64,000 nucleotides of DNA from Agaricicola taiwanensis (GCF_014635245.1 NZ_BMCP01000003.1:1-64000); one strand, 5' to 3'; shown: positions 8,691 to 18,067, numbered from the stretch's first letter. Made by a program: numbers and translations. Notes: generated by a model not told the origin, from the sequence alone.

Positions 8691-10328
8691 TCAGGCGCGA
8701 GCCTGTTCATCAACGAATTTGCTTGTCAGTTTCCGGATCGTCGCAAAGTCGAAGCGGTTGGAGCTGTTCGCGGAAAGCGCCACGCACAGGATGGCGCTCA
8801 CTGCATAGGCAAGTAGCGAGGCCGTAAGCACTGGATAGACGTGCAGAAACCCGACTGCGAATGGCAACACGGCAACCAAGGCGAGCACGCCGACGATCCA
8901 GCCAATACGAATGCCGAAGAAACCGAACGCCATGAGGCCGGCAATCACCCCAACACCGATTGATGCGATCGTATCGGAGAGGAGAGCGACGCCCCCCGTC
9001 AGTTCTATCATTCCGAACCGTACGGGAAAGAAAACGGCCAATGCGGCGAGCACGGAGATGGTGAAGGCGGTGTTCGTCACCCTGTTCCAGTAGAAGCTTG
9101 CGATCACCGGGAAAACAAGTGCGCCCCAGATCGCCCCAACCAGCACGAGCAGTTCCAGGATGTTGAACTGGCTGCTCGCGAAATAGAGGGCAACGGCCGT
9201 CGCCACGATCATGGTCAAGCGCCCGATCAGCAGCATCAGCTTCGGACTGGCGTCATCACCGGCGAGATTCCTGCCATAGACGTCGGTCATCACGATCGAC
9301 GAGAGCGCAGAAAGATCGGAATCTGCCGTTGAGGCCAGTGATCCAATGATCATCAGAAAGAAGACGCACAGCATCCCCACGCCAAGATATGTGGCGGCAA
9401 GCTGGGGCACGAGATTGTTCACGTCGCCGCCGAATGGTTCGACGCCCATGTAAAGGGCGATCACGCCCAGCATTCCGACGCCAATAACGGTCGCGCCATA
9501 ACCCACCGTCGCAGTGATGAATGTCGGCTTGATCATGTCTTCGCGCACCGCGAACAGGCGCTGCGCAATGGTCTGATTGCCGATCGCATAGGCCAGAACC
9601 GCCGCGATATAAGGGGCGCCCTGGTTGAAGAACGCTTCCGATGAAAAGAAGCTTTGTTGGTCGGGTGTCAGGTTGGTCGCGCCGGCTTCAAAAAGGGAGG
9701 GGCCGCCGGCGCTGAAGAAGATCGCCGGAACAATCACGATGACTGCGCCGAGCATTCCGCAGACCTGGATGAAATCGGTAAGGATCGAGGCACGCAGGCC
9801 AGACCAGAGCGTGTAGAGCAGGATACCGGCGGCTATGATCAGGATGCCGGTGGAGAAGGACAACGGCGACAGCATCGCGATCAGTGCGCCACCCGCTATA
9901 AAGTTGGAGGTGAGACTGATCACACTGCCAACCACGTTGGAGCCGGCAAGAATAAGCTGGCTGGATCGTCCATGCCGGGCGTGAAGGATTTCCGCCAGTG
10001 TGTGCGCCTCCGGCGCGAGAGAGCGGATGCGCTTTCCGAAGGGATAGATGAACAGGATCATCAAGGCGCCCCACAAGCCGTAATGAATGGGGCCGGACAC
10101 GCCATAGGTATAGCCCGACGTGGCCGAGGCGTAGAGCGACGCGGCCCATATCCAGGTGGCGGTCATGGATGCGGCTGATACGCCGAAGCCGACCCTGTTG
10201 CCGGCGTTCATGTAGTTATCGGCATTCTCGCGCTTTTTCCCGATTGAAAGGGAGATGAGAAAAGTGATTCCGAAAAAGCCGAACAAAAGCAGAAGGGTGA
10301 GAGGTGTTCCTAGTTGTTGTAGTTGCAT
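8691..10328 (-). CDS. Sodium:solute symporter family permease
   Basis: A 545-residue inner-membrane transporter of the SSS family with about 13 predicted helices. Recognisable parts are MNAGNRVGFGVSAASMTATWIWAA near the N terminus and the STADSDLSALSSIVMTDVYGR block typical of the urea/solute branch. ATG 10328 (MQLQQLGTPLT) is taken as the start because a hydrophobic helix begins right after it; the open frame reaches 10436. A 43-residue membrane protein follows in the same operon. The substrate cannot be set from sequence; relatives take up urea, acetate or other small carboxylates. Confidence 0.85.
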   Translation of the reverse strand: MQLQQLGTPLTLLLLFGFFGITFLISLSIGKKRENADNYMNAGNRVGFGVSAASMTATWIWAASLYASATSGYTYGVSGPIHYGLWGALMILFIYPFGKRIRSLAPEAHTLAEILHARHGRSSQLILAGSNVVGSVISLTSNFIAGGALIAMLSPLSFSTGILIIAAGILLYTLWSGLRASILTDFIQVCGMLGAVIVIVPAIFFSAGGPSLFEAGATNLTPDQQSFFSSEAFFNQGAPYIAAVLAYAIGNQTIAQRLFAVREDMIKPTFITATVGYGATVIGVGMLGVIALYMGVEPFGGDVNNLVPQLAATYLGVGMLCVFFLMIIGSLASTADSDLSALSSIVMTDVYGRNLAGDDASPKLMLLIGRLTMIVATAVALYFASSQFNILELLVLVGAIWGALVFPVIASFYWNRVTNTAFTISVLAALAVFFPVRFGMIELTGGVALLSDTIASIGVGVIAGLMAFGFFGIRIGWIVGVLALVAVLPFAVGFLHVYPVLTASLLAYAVSAILCVALSANSSNRFDFATIRKLTSKFVDEQARA

Positions 10329-10927
10329 CAGTCCTGTATTCACGTTTCTGCCGCGCGGATCATGGTAAATCCACAGGCTCCCCGCAGTTGAGATGCAGGT
10401 TAGCCTGACCGCACGGTCGATGAACGGCTGTGGCACGCCGAGAAGGGCGATCCGGATTTAAGCCGGATTACAATGCGCTAGAAGCGCCTCGCCAACGAAT
10501 GCTGCGAATGCAGCGCATGTGCTTTTACCTGATCGAGCCGGTTATGCAAGCCGGTGCCTTATTTTTGCCCGGCGTTTGCCGCGAAATCGCTATGTCTCAG
10601 CATTGATCGCTTCAGATCAGATGGCCGGGATCTTGATTTCGTCGCCTTGGTCAGTTCCATGATTTCGCCCGCGATCATGGGACATGCCCCGCCGCGAGCC
10701 ATAGCTCCGCCCGCAGTTGCCGATGTCCCTTTCGTTCGTCGCACCAGCTTTACTGCGAAGACGCCACGCCGGGACCCTCGCGGAACCGGGAAGGAGGTGT
10801 GCACGCTGCAGCTTCGGCCCTGTACAGCTGTAGGTGGGGCATTCCTACGTACACCTGCTTGGCAGCAAGAGATATGTCTACGCCGTTCGGGGCAGTCGAG
10901 CTGCGCGAGAGAACGACCGTAGGGTTT
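10329..10927. other. Intergenic region with a decayed tctC piece
   Basis: About 600 bases between the symporter and the LprI-like gene, with no intact gene. Positions 10627-10699 match the tctC gene at about 12220-12298 closely (annotated separately). The remainder shows nothing recognisable on either strand. Confidence 0.6.
10627..10699 (-). pseudogene. Relic of a TctC-type solute-binding protein gene
   Basis: On the minus strand this reads MIAGEIMELTKATK, against MIAGEIVELAKAGK in the intact tctC at 11911-12885. The DNA also aligns directly, including the identical run GATTTCGCCCGCGATCATG (10661-10679) also found near 12256-12274. The flanks do not continue as a binding protein. It is best read as a residue of a duplicated or recombined tctC copy. 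Confidence 0.65.
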
Positions 10928-11728
10928 CTAGTCTGCTGCTGCGCGCGCGGAATAGCTGGTGTCGAGCTTCCCGTTGCTCCACTCATAGGTCGCCCAGCAC
11001 TCTTTGTTGCTGCCACCGACAAGGTCACAGTTGGTTCCATCAACCCAGACCTGCAGGCTGGTCCCCGCTGTCGATTGAACCAGCGTCGGCTGGCCTCCGA
11101 GCATGGAGGTCTGCTTGCTGAAGCCTTCGCGCGATAGCGCGATGTCGATCTGGCAGCCACCATTGCCACAAAAAGCCGTGGCCGAGCCGGTGCATTCCAG
11201 GCCCTGCGTGTTGAGGACATAATCCTGGAGGTCGTCGCCATCCAGGTCAGCGGTCATCGTCCAGGGCTGGTCTGCTCCTGGTGCCAGGGTGCCGCCCGCC
11301 GCGGTGCATTGGCCGGTGTAGCCTGAAACAATCGCGGCTACGGCATCATTTGGTGTGGCGGGTCCATTCAGCAATCGGGAATAGGTATTCATCGCTCCGT
11401 CGAGGGACTCTTCCAGCGCTCCGATCCGCTCCCGGTAAGCGGCCGCGAGACATTCGGCATCACTGCCACAGGCCGCGCGGCGAGCGAGAAAAGCTTGGGC
11501 TTCGTCGCGGCGCGCACCCCGTGCCCCCATGAACATGGGAACCTTCGAATATCCGTACCAAAGGCCGGTCATCTGCGAGTCGAGCCCGGAAAGCTCAGGA
11601 TTCTTGCAGACGGCAATTTCATCGGGTTTCTTCGCCTTACCGCAGTCAAAGCCCGCGCTGTGAGCCGGCAATGGCGCGAGTGCTGCGGGACCGACGATTG
11701 CGACCGCGGCAACAGCGAAGCGGATCAT
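10928..11728 (-). CDS. Exported LprI/DUF1311-like protein
   Basis: A 266-residue protein with a signal peptide (MIRFAVAAVAIVGPAALAPLPAHSA) and a Cys-containing N-terminal block (FDCGKAKKPDEIAVCKNPELSGLDSQM) typical of LprI/DUF1311 domains, some of which are lysozyme inhibitors. Residues 130-266 hold a second Cys-rich module without a family I can name. ATG 11728 is chosen because AGAGG lies seven bases upstream; an upstream ATG at 11743 lacks this. It probably acts in the periplasm. The function is unproven. Confidence 0.75.
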   Translation of the reverse strand: MIRFAVAAVAIVGPAALAPLPAHSAGFDCGKAKKPDEIAVCKNPELSGLDSQMTGLWYGYSKVPMFMGARGARRDEAQAFLARRAACGSDAECLAAAYRERIGALEESLDGAMNTYSRLLNGPATPNDAVAAIVSGYTGQCTAAGGTLAPGADQPWTMTADLDGDDLQDYVLNTQGLECTGSATAFCGNGGCQIDIALSREGFSKQTSMLGGQPTLVQSTAGTSLQVWVDGTNCDLVGGSNKECWATYEWSNGKLDTSYSARAAAD

Positions 11729-11910
11729 GGTACTGCCTCTCATCCAAGAACAAGATGAACGCTAAGGCTTGTGCCGTGAAGGATTGATGAATTCGCCCCT
11801 CGTGCAGTTGGCGTCGAACTGCTGGCCCTACGGGGCCGCTACGCCTGCCGATTTCATCGGCAGGCGCGTGCGACGGTGTGCTCCTTTTATACGGCGATCT
11901 TGCCGTCGTC

Positions 11911-12885
11911 TCACTTGAAGGTCAGTCCGGCCTTCTTGACGATTTCGCCATAGGCGGCGCGATCCTCGGAGATGCGCTTGGCGAAGGCTTCGGGGCTGGA
12001 GAAGTTCACGACGACGCCCAGACCCTTCAGCCGGTCCTGCACCGCGGGATCAGCCATTGCCGTCTCGGTGGCCTTGCTCAACTTTTCAACCACGCCGGCA
12101 GGAAGCCCGGCAGGACCGACAAGGCCGATCCAGGAGTGCAGGGTGAACTGGGGAAAGCCGGATTCCTTCAGCGTGGGAACGTCCGGCAGCTCATGCCAGC
12201 GCTGTTCATTGGTGACGGCGAGGATCTTGATCTTGCCGGCCTTGGCCAGCTCCACGATTTCGCCCGCGATCATGAGCGGGACATGACCTGCCGCGAGATC
12301 ATTCATGGCGGGGCCGCTGCCCCGATAGGGTACGTGAAGAAGGTTGATGTCCGACGCGATCTTGAAGGATTCGCCCGCGAAGTGACCGTAGGTTCCGACG
12401 CCCGAGGTGGCAAAGCCGATCTTGCCGGGGTTCTCCTTGGCGAGATCGATCAGTTCCTTGATGTTGTCCGCCTTCACCGAGGTATGCGCGCCGATGAAGG
12501 TAAAACCCTCCACGAGGTTGGCGATGGGGGTGAAGTCCTTGACGGAATCATAGGCGAGGTTCTTGTCCACGTTCGGCAGGATCGCGTGGGTGCCCGCCGA
12601 ATTCAGGAGCAGTGTGTAGCCATCGGGCTTTGCCTTGGCGACATAGTCCGCACCAACACTGCCACCGGCGCCTTCGCGGTTGGATACCACAAAGGGCTGC
12701 CCCAACTGCTTTGACAGGCTCTCCGCCAAGACGCGGGCGATGCCGTCAACGCGGCCACCGGGCGCAAAGGGAACGACGATGGTGACCGGCTCGGTGGGAT
12801 AATCCTGAGCTGCGGCTGAGCCCATCAGTGCGGCGGCCGCAACAATAGTGGCGGCTATTCTTTTCACGCTGTTCGCTATCATCAT
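11911..12885 (-). CDS. tctC: Tripartite tricarboxylate transporter binding protein TctC
   Basis: Periplasmic solute-binding protein of the Bug/TctC family, 324 residues. It has a signal peptide (about residues 1-26, ending SAAAQ), the family PFAPGGRVDGIAR loop, NREGAGGSVGADYVAKAKPDGYTLL, and a VPYRGSGPAMNDL ligand loop. It is the last gene of the tctB-tctA-tctC operon and delivers a carboxylate to the TctAB membrane complex. The neighbouring CoA-transferase suggests a dicarboxylate or hydroxy acid as substrate, which is inference. Confidence 0.93.
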   Translation of the reverse strand: MMIANSVKRIAATIVAAAALMGSAAAQDYPTEPVTIVVPFAPGGRVDGIARVLAESLSKQLGQPFVVSNREGAGGSVGADYVAKAKPDGYTLLLNSAGTHAILPNVDKNLAYDSVKDFTPIANLVEGFTFIGAHTSVKADNIKELIDLAKENPGKIGFATSGVGTYGHFAGESFKIASDINLLHVPYRGSGPAMNDLAAGHVPLMIAGEIVELAKAGKIKILAVTNEQRWHELPDVPTLKESGFPQFTLHSWIGLVGPAGLPAGVVEKLSKATETAMADPAVQDRLKGLGVVVNFSSPEAFAKRISEDRAAYGEIVKKAGLTFK

Positions 12886-12915
12886 CTCTATTTCCTCCGG
12901 TTATGTATTTTTACG

Positions 12916-14415
12916 TCAGGCATCGGTTGCTGCCGCGCGCACGCGGCGAAAGGTCGGCAGAAGGAGCAGCGCGACACACAGCAGGCAGGCGATCAGCATG
13001 GCGGCGCTGAGCGGGCGCGTTGCGAAGATGGTCACGTCGCCATAGGCCAGAAGCATCGCGCGGCGGAGATTCTCCTCCATCATGGGCCCGAGTATGAAGG
13101 CCAGCATCAGCGGTGCCATGGGGCAGTCGAGCTTGACGCAGACGACACCCACCAGTCCGAACAGGGCCAGCAACATGAGATCCGCAAAGCTGTGGCTGAT
13201 GGAATAAAGGCCGATGCAGCAGCACAAGAGGATGACGGGAAAGAGCACGTCGTAGGGGATCCGCAGGAGGCGAACCCAGAGGCCGACGAGGGGCAGGTTG
13301 ATCACCAGCAGCATGACATTGCCGATCCACATGCTGGCGATCAGGCCCCAGAACAGATCGGGGCGCTGCGCGGCAAATGACGGGCTCGGGGCGATGCCAT
13401 GCAGCAGCATGGCACCTGCCATCATGGCCATCACGGCGTTGCTGGGTATGCCGAGCGACAGCATGGGGATGAAAGAGGCCTGTGCCCCGGCATTGTTGGC
13501 GGCCTCCGGTCCCGAGACGCCTTCGATGGCCCCTCTTCCGAATCTGTCGGGCGTGCGGGAGATGCGCTTTTCGATGGCATAGGAGGCGAAGGACCCCAGC
13601 ATGGCGCCGCCGCCGGGCAGTATACCGAGCGCTGCCCCCACGCCGGTGCCGCGGACCGCCGCGGGCCAGGCGGCCTTGAAATCCTGCCGCGTCAGCCAGA
13701 GCCTCGAGATCGGAAGCGTCGAGACGGGCCGATCCCGTGACCGGTCCAGGTTCACGATGATCTCCGCTATTCCAAACAGCCCCATGGAAACGGCGACGAA
13801 ATCGATGCCATCCCTCAGGTCCGGAACCCCAAAGGTGAAGCGGTCGAAGCCCGTGTTGATGTCGGCTCCAACGGTGCCGAGCAGAAGACCCAGGAAGATC
13901 ATGGCCAGCGCCTTGATCGGAGAGCCCTGCGTGAACACCAGCGCGGAGATCAGGCCGAGGACCATGAGCGAGAAATATTCGGCAGGTCCAAACTGCTGTG
14001 CCACCGAGGTGAGGGCCGGCCCGAAAACCGCGATCAGCAGCGTCGCCACGGTGCCAGCGAAAAAAGAGGCCAGCGCGGCCGTCGCCAGAGCCACTCCGGC
14101 GCGCCCCTGCTGGGCCATGACATAGCCGTCGAGGCAGGTGACCACGGATGAGGACTCGCCCGGCACCTTCATCAGGATGGCGGTCGTCGAACTGCCGTAC
14201 AGCGCGCCATAGTAGATGCCGGCCAGCATGATCAGAGCCGAGCTTGTCGGAAGATAAAAGGTCAGCGGCAGCAGCATGGCCATGGTGGCAAGCGGCCCGA
14301 TGCCGGGCAGGACACCGATGAGGGTGCCCACGAGGGCGCCCGTGAAACAATAGCCGATGTTGGCGGGGCTCACCGCGACGGAAAAGCCGAGGTAGAGGGA
14401 GCTGAAGACCTCCAT
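12916..14415 (-). CDS. tctA: Tripartite tricarboxylate transporter large membrane subunit TctA
   Basis: A 499-residue inner-membrane protein with about 12 helices and the TctA signatures GVLPGIGPLATMAMLLP near residue 37 and GILPGGGAMLGSFASYAIEKR near residue 268. It starts one base inside the tctB stop (TGATG), so translation is coupled, and is followed 30 bases later by tctC. Confidence 0.94.
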   Translation of the reverse strand: MEVFSSLYLGFSVAVSPANIGYCFTGALVGTLIGVLPGIGPLATMAMLLPLTFYLPTSSALIMLAGIYYGALYGSSTTAILMKVPGESSSVVTCLDGYVMAQQGRAGVALATAALASFFAGTVATLLIAVFGPALTSVAQQFGPAEYFSLMVLGLISALVFTQGSPIKALAMIFLGLLLGTVGADINTGFDRFTFGVPDLRDGIDFVAVSMGLFGIAEIIVNLDRSRDRPVSTLPISRLWLTRQDFKAAWPAAVRGTGVGAALGILPGGGAMLGSFASYAIEKRISRTPDRFGRGAIEGVSGPEAANNAGAQASFIPMLSLGIPSNAVMAMMAGAMLLHGIAPSPSFAAQRPDLFWGLIASMWIGNVMLLVINLPLVGLWVRLLRIPYDVLFPVILLCCCIGLYSISHSFADLMLLALFGLVGVVCVKLDCPMAPLMLAFILGPMMEENLRRAMLLAYGDVTIFATRPLSAAMLIACLLCVALLLLPTFRRVRAAATDA

Positions 14416-14924
14416 CAGCCTGGCCAGATCGCAAGAGAAAGACTGAGCGCGTAGCCGAACACCAGCGAGCAGGCGGTCGCCAGAGCGAGCGCGATCACCG
14501 TCACGCGCGGCCAGTTGACCCGGGGCTGGGCAAAGGCCGCGACAAGGACTGACAGCATGCAGGTTACGAAGAGCCCGAGCGGCTCGATGGCAAAAGCGAA
14601 GACCAGGATGGCGCCCAGGATGCAGACGAGCGGCCGCGCGCCCGCGCCTATGGCGTCCCAGCCACCTGCCCGGAAGGACCGGGCCATGAGCAGAAGCCCC
14701 AGGATCAGAAGCCCAGACGCGAGAAGACGGGGAAAATAGCCGGGTCCCATGTTGACGGCGGAGCCGGAGGTGTAATCGCGGCTGACGAACAGAGCCGCGG
14801 CGGCGATGGCCGCGAACATAAGACCGGCCAGGAAATGAGAACGGCCCTGGATGGCCGGATTCTCGGTGCTCTCATCCGGGATCGGCATCTCACCGATGGA
14901 TGAACTGATCTTCGCTTGCTCCAT
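14415..14924 (-). CDS. tctB: Tripartite tricarboxylate transporter small membrane subunit TctB
   Basis: A 169-residue protein with a TctB/DUF1468 profile: four to five hydrophobic helices and a central GPGYFPRLLASGLLILGLLL segment. ATG 14924 is chosen over the longer frame (to 15047) because GGGAGGGG precedes it at good spacing. First gene of the operon, divergent from iclR. The shared AT-rich motif at 14988-15008 lies about 65 bases upstream. Confidence 0.88.
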   Translation of the reverse strand: MEQAKISSSIGEMPIPDESTENPAIQGRSHFLAGLMFAAIAAAALFVSRDYTSGSAVNMGPGYFPRLLASGLLILGLLLMARSFRAGGWDAIGAGARPLVCILGAILVFAFAIEPLGLFVTCMLSVLVAAFAQPRVNWPRVTVIALALATACSLVFGYALSLSLAIWPG

Positions 14925-14987
14925 GCGAGCCCCTCCCGGATGGAATGACGCATTCAACTTTTCTGTTTTAACCGCATATAAAACACA

Positions 14988-15008
14988 GTTCAATATATAA
15001 AATAGTTG
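14988..15008. promoter_or_regulatory. Candidate IclR-family operator, copy 1
   Basis: Contains AATATATAAAAT preceded by GTTC and followed by AGTTG. A near-identical sequence occurs at 15933-15953, before the CoA-transferase gene. A related CATATAAAAC lies 20 bases away (14975-14984). It sits in the tctB-iclR divergent promoter region, so it is a good candidate site for the adjacent IclR regulator. Confidence 0.55.
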
Positions 15009-15097
15009 TCGTGAGGTGCCGCCGGCTTGGCGAGGCGGGTTTGACACCTGGGAGACCGCTTGCCTATCAACCGTGTCGCCAGGTGCGAGGAGTGGCC

Positions 15098-15901
15098 ATG
15101 ACCGATACTCAGCATAAGAATCATGATGCTTATTACGTCCCCGGCCTCCATCGCGGCCTGAGGGTTCTGGAACTCATAGGAGAAGCGGAGCGGCCGCTTA
15201 CCATCAGCCAGGTCGCAGCGCTGCTTAAGATCAGCCGATCGTCCGCCTTCCGGCTGCTCTACACTCTCCGTCACATGGGCTTTCTGAAAACCGGGCAGGA
15301 CGAAAAGGCCTTCGAGCTCGGACCGCGCATCCTCAATCTTGGGTTCGCCTATCTCAACCGGCAGGACATCGTGCGGCTGGCGCGGCCGCATCTTGAGCGC
15401 CTGAGGGATGAAACCGGTGTCTCAAGTCATCTCGCGATCCGCGATGAACGCGATATCCTCTACCTGGACTGCATTCTCTCACGCACCGCCTTCGTCACCA
15501 ACATATCCATCGGCACGCGTTCACCGGCCCACGCGACAGCGCTTGGCTGGCTTCTCCTTGGCTCGCTCGATGATGCGGGGATCACGGAACTCTATGCGGG
15601 CAAGGCCATGCCTGCGCGGACAGCGCACACGCCGATAACGCCCAGGGCTCTGGTCGATAAGGTTCGCGCAGCCGCAGAGGCCGGCTATGTCGTCTCGCGC
15701 GGCTTCTCCCAGCCCGGCGGGTCTTCCGTCAACGCGCCTGTCCGGGATTATACCGGCTCCGTGGTGGCGGCGATCGATGTATCGGGTCCGGATATCGCCT
15801 TTGATTTTGAGCGCCTGGAGCAGTTCTACATTCCGGCGGTCATGGAGACGGCGCGAGCGATATCATCGGACATCGGCCATCAGGCTTCGAGGCCCATCTA
15901 G
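15098..15901 (+). CDS. IclR-family transcriptional regulator
   Basis: A 267-residue regulator with an N-terminal winged helix (GLHRGLRVLELIGEAERPLTISQVAALLKISRSSAFRLLYTLRHMGF) and a C-terminal IclR effector domain (SHLAIRDERDILYLDC, GTRSPAHATALGW, VSRGFSQPGGSSVNAPV). ATG 15098 follows GAGGAG (15087-15092). It lies between the divergent tct operon and the CoA-transferase operon, each preceded by the same AT-rich motif, so it probably controls both in response to the imported acid or its product. Confidence 0.92.
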   Translation: MTDTQHKNHDAYYVPGLHRGLRVLELIGEAERPLTISQVAALLKISRSSAFRLLYTLRHMGFLKTGQDEKAFELGPRILNLGFAYLNRQDIVRLARPHLERLRDETGVSSHLAIRDERDILYLDCILSRTAFVTNISIGTRSPAHATALGWLLLGSLDDAGITELYAGKAMPARTAHTPITPRALVDKVRAAAEAGYVVSRGFSQPGGSSVNAPVRDYTGSVVAAIDVSGPDIAFDFERLEQFYIPAVMETARAISSDIGHQASRPI

Positions 15902-15932
15902 GCGCATTCGAACCAGTTGCGGACATCAAAGA

Positions 15933-15953
15933 GTTTAATATATAAAATCGATG
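15933..15953. promoter_or_regulatory. Candidate IclR-family operator, copy 2
   Basis: Shares AATATATAAAAT, the leading GTT and the trailing G.TG with the site at 14988-15008. It lies 26-46 bases before the CoA-transferase start, within the iclR-CoA-transferase gap. The repeat in two promoters flanking one regulator is the evidence; binding is inferred. Confidence 0.55.
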
Positions 15954-15978
15954 ATCGTGGATTGAACAAATAGCGCGG

Positions 15979-17163
15979 ATGGGACGTACGCAGGTGGCAA
16001 AACCATTCGCAGGCATCAGAGTTCTCGACCTCACCCATGTTTTGGCAGGTCCCTTTTGTGCCTGGCAGTTCGCGCTGCTCGGTGCGGACGTTATCAAGAT
16101 CGAAAATCCGGCGGATCCCGACTGCGCCCGAGCACGGGGGCCGGATGCCACCCAGAACACGCAGCTTAATGGCCTGACCTACCAGGTCCAGGGCACGAAC
16201 AAACGCGCCATCGCGCTGGATTTGAAGAAGTCCGAGGGGCTCAAAGTCCTGCTCGACCTCGTCCGCACCGCCGATGTCCTGATCGAAAACTACCGCCCCG
16301 GCGCTCTCCTCGCGCTCGGAGCGGGTTACCATCACCTCGCGGCGGTCAATCCCTCGCTGATCTATTGCTCCATCAGCGGTTTCGGCGAGGAGGGTCCTCG
16401 CGCGGGCCTGCATGCCTATGACAACACGATCCAGGCGGCCAGCGGGATCATCAGTCAATCCGGCGGTCATAAGCCCGGCGTCTCCTTCGTCGACTACGCG
16501 ACGGGGTACAGCGCCGCGTTTGCCGTCAGCGCGGCTCTGTTGCGGCGGGAGAAGGAGGGCAAGGGTGTTCACATCACCTGCTCGATGTTCGAGACGGCCC
16601 TGATGCTGATGGCGCCAGAACTGGCTGCCAGCCTCACGCCCTCTGACGCCGCTCCCGGCAAGGAAGCCGGATTGCTGCCGTACCAAACTCAGGACGGCAT
16701 CCTCATGCTGGGCGCCTTCACTCCCGAGCAGAACCACCGGATGTGGCAGCTCCTCGCAGAGCAGGGTTTCGATGTCGGGACGTTCGGTCAGTGCAAGACC
16801 TTCGCCGAGATGTGGAGTTGCGCCCCGGCCATGCGCGCGGCGCTGTCCGATATCATGGCAACGAAGACCGCCGCGGAATGGCAGGAGCTCCTGCATGCGC
16901 GAGGGATCGCCGCGGAGCGTGTTCGAAGCCTTCGGGAGGCTGCGGCCGACCCCCAGCTCGCGGCGCGCGGGTTCTTTCACAGCGAAGCCGGTGGAGCGGC
17001 AGGTGCTTTGTTTCCGACGACGCCCTGTCGCTGGTCCGAAGATGGCCCCTCCATAGAGGCACATGCTCCCGCGGTCGGCGAACATACGGATCTTCTTCTG
17101 AGCGAACTGGGGGTTGAAGCGGATGCCATCGTGCGGCTGCGGACGGCGGGAGCCGTGGCGTGA
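15979..17163 (+). CDS. CaiB/BaiF class III CoA-transferase
   Basis: A 394-residue family III CoA-transferase, which moves CoA between carboxylic acids through an aspartyl-CoA intermediate. Family features are GIRVLDLTHVLAGPFCAWQFALLGADVIKIE at the N terminus, TNKRAIALDLK, IENYRPG, and SFVDYATGY with Asp172 as the likely catalytic residue. The next gene overlaps its stop by four bases (GTGA). With the TctABC uptake system it would activate an imported acid. The substrate is unknown; succinate-, oxalate-, citramalate- and itaconate-type enzymes all share this fold. Confidence 0.9.
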   Translation: MGRTQVAKPFAGIRVLDLTHVLAGPFCAWQFALLGADVIKIENPADPDCARARGPDATQNTQLNGLTYQVQGTNKRAIALDLKKSEGLKVLLDLVRTADVLIENYRPGALLALGAGYHHLAAVNPSLIYCSISGFGEEGPRAGLHAYDNTIQAASGIISQSGGHKPGVSFVDYATGYSAAFAVSAALLRREKEGKGVHITCSMFETALMLMAPELAASLTPSDAAPGKEAGLLPYQTQDGILMLGAFTPEQNHRMWQLLAEQGFDVGTFGQCKTFAEMWSCAPAMRAALSDIMATKTAAEWQELLHARGIAAERVRSLREAAADPQLAARGFFHSEAGGAAGALFPTTPCRWSEDGPSIEAHAPAVGEHTDLLLSELGVEADAIVRLRTAGAVA

Positions 17164-18044
17164 TCGTCCGGCCGCCGATCCTGACCGCCGAATGCCTCAC
17201 TCAGTTGCCGGCCGATCTGCATTATCGCGGAGAGCCCAACGCCTGGGTCCGCATGACCCGGCCGGGCCAGCGGCTTCATTCCTTCCTGGAAGGCATGTGC
17301 TTCGATGCGTCAGGCCAGCTGTGGCTGGTGGATGTGCCCTACGGGCGCATCTTCCGGATCTCAGCCGATGGTGCCTGGACCCTTGCGCACGGCTATGACG
17401 GCGAACCCCATTCTCTGAAGCCGATGCGCGACGGCTGTTTCGCGCTGGTCGACTATCGCCACGGCCTGCTGCGTTTCGACCCTCGCACTGCATCCCTGTC
17501 AACGCTTGCCGGCGGCTTCGATGGGCAGCCATTCCTTGGCCTGTCGGACCTTACGGTGGCGGCGAACGGCGATGTCTGGTTCACCGATTCCGGCCGCACG
17601 AGCCTCACCGATCCCACGGGCCGCGTCTTTCGCTATCGGGCCGGAAGCGGCCTGTCGCTGGTGCTTGCAAACGTGCCTTATCCGAACGGCATCGCGCTTT
17701 CGCCGGATCAGGGCTTCGTCTATGTGGCGGCGACGCGGGCCAATGCCGTATGGCGCCTCTCGGCGGATGTGCCCGCCACCGGCTTTCCGATGGCCGGCAC
17801 CTATGTTCAGCTGTCCGGCGGGCTCGGACCGGACGGCTTGGCCACCAATGGCCACGGCCATCTCGCCGTCGCCCACGCGCAAGCGGGACGGGCCTTCCTG
17901 TTCGACCAGAGGGGCGATCCGCTGGCCGAGATCCGCGTTCCCGACGGCACCTGGGTCACCAGCGTCGCTTTCAGTGCCGCAGGTGACCGCCTTTACATCG
18001 TAGAGGCGCAGAGGGGCCGGATATGGCAGGCTGATCTCCCCTAA
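17160..18044 (+). CDS. SMP-30/gluconolactonase-like beta-propeller protein
   Basis: A 294-residue six-bladed beta-propeller of the SMP-30/strictosidine synthase type, with repeats such as LEGMCFDASGQLWLVDVPYGRIFRIS, LSDLTVAANGDVWFTDSG and YPNGIALSPDQGFVYVAAT. The conserved PNGIA and FTDSG motifs provide the metal site in lactonases. It begins with GTG at 17160, overlapping the CoA-transferase stop by four bases. It probably hydrolyses a lactone or similar intermediate in the same pathway, which is inferred from context. Confidence 0.85.
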   Translation: MIVRPPILTAECLTQLPADLHYRGEPNAWVRMTRPGQRLHSFLEGMCFDASGQLWLVDVPYGRIFRISADGAWTLAHGYDGEPHSLKPMRDGCFALVDYRHGLLRFDPRTASLSTLAGGFDGQPFLGLSDLTVAANGDVWFTDSGRTSLTDPTGRVFRYRAGSGLSLVLANVPYPNGIALSPDQGFVYVAATRANAVWRLSADVPATGFPMAGTYVQLSGGLGPDGLATNGHGHLAVAHAQAGRAFLFDQRGDPLAEIRVPDGTWVTSVAFSAAGDRLYIVEAQRGRIWQADLP

Positions 18045-18067
18045 GGCGGGGACCCGCGCCTCAAGCA

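Noticed and set aside
12911..14434. A 507-codon minus-strand frame parallel to tctA
   Set aside because: It is an Arg/His/Gly-rich shadow of tctA in another frame; the 499-codon frame carries the TctA motifs.
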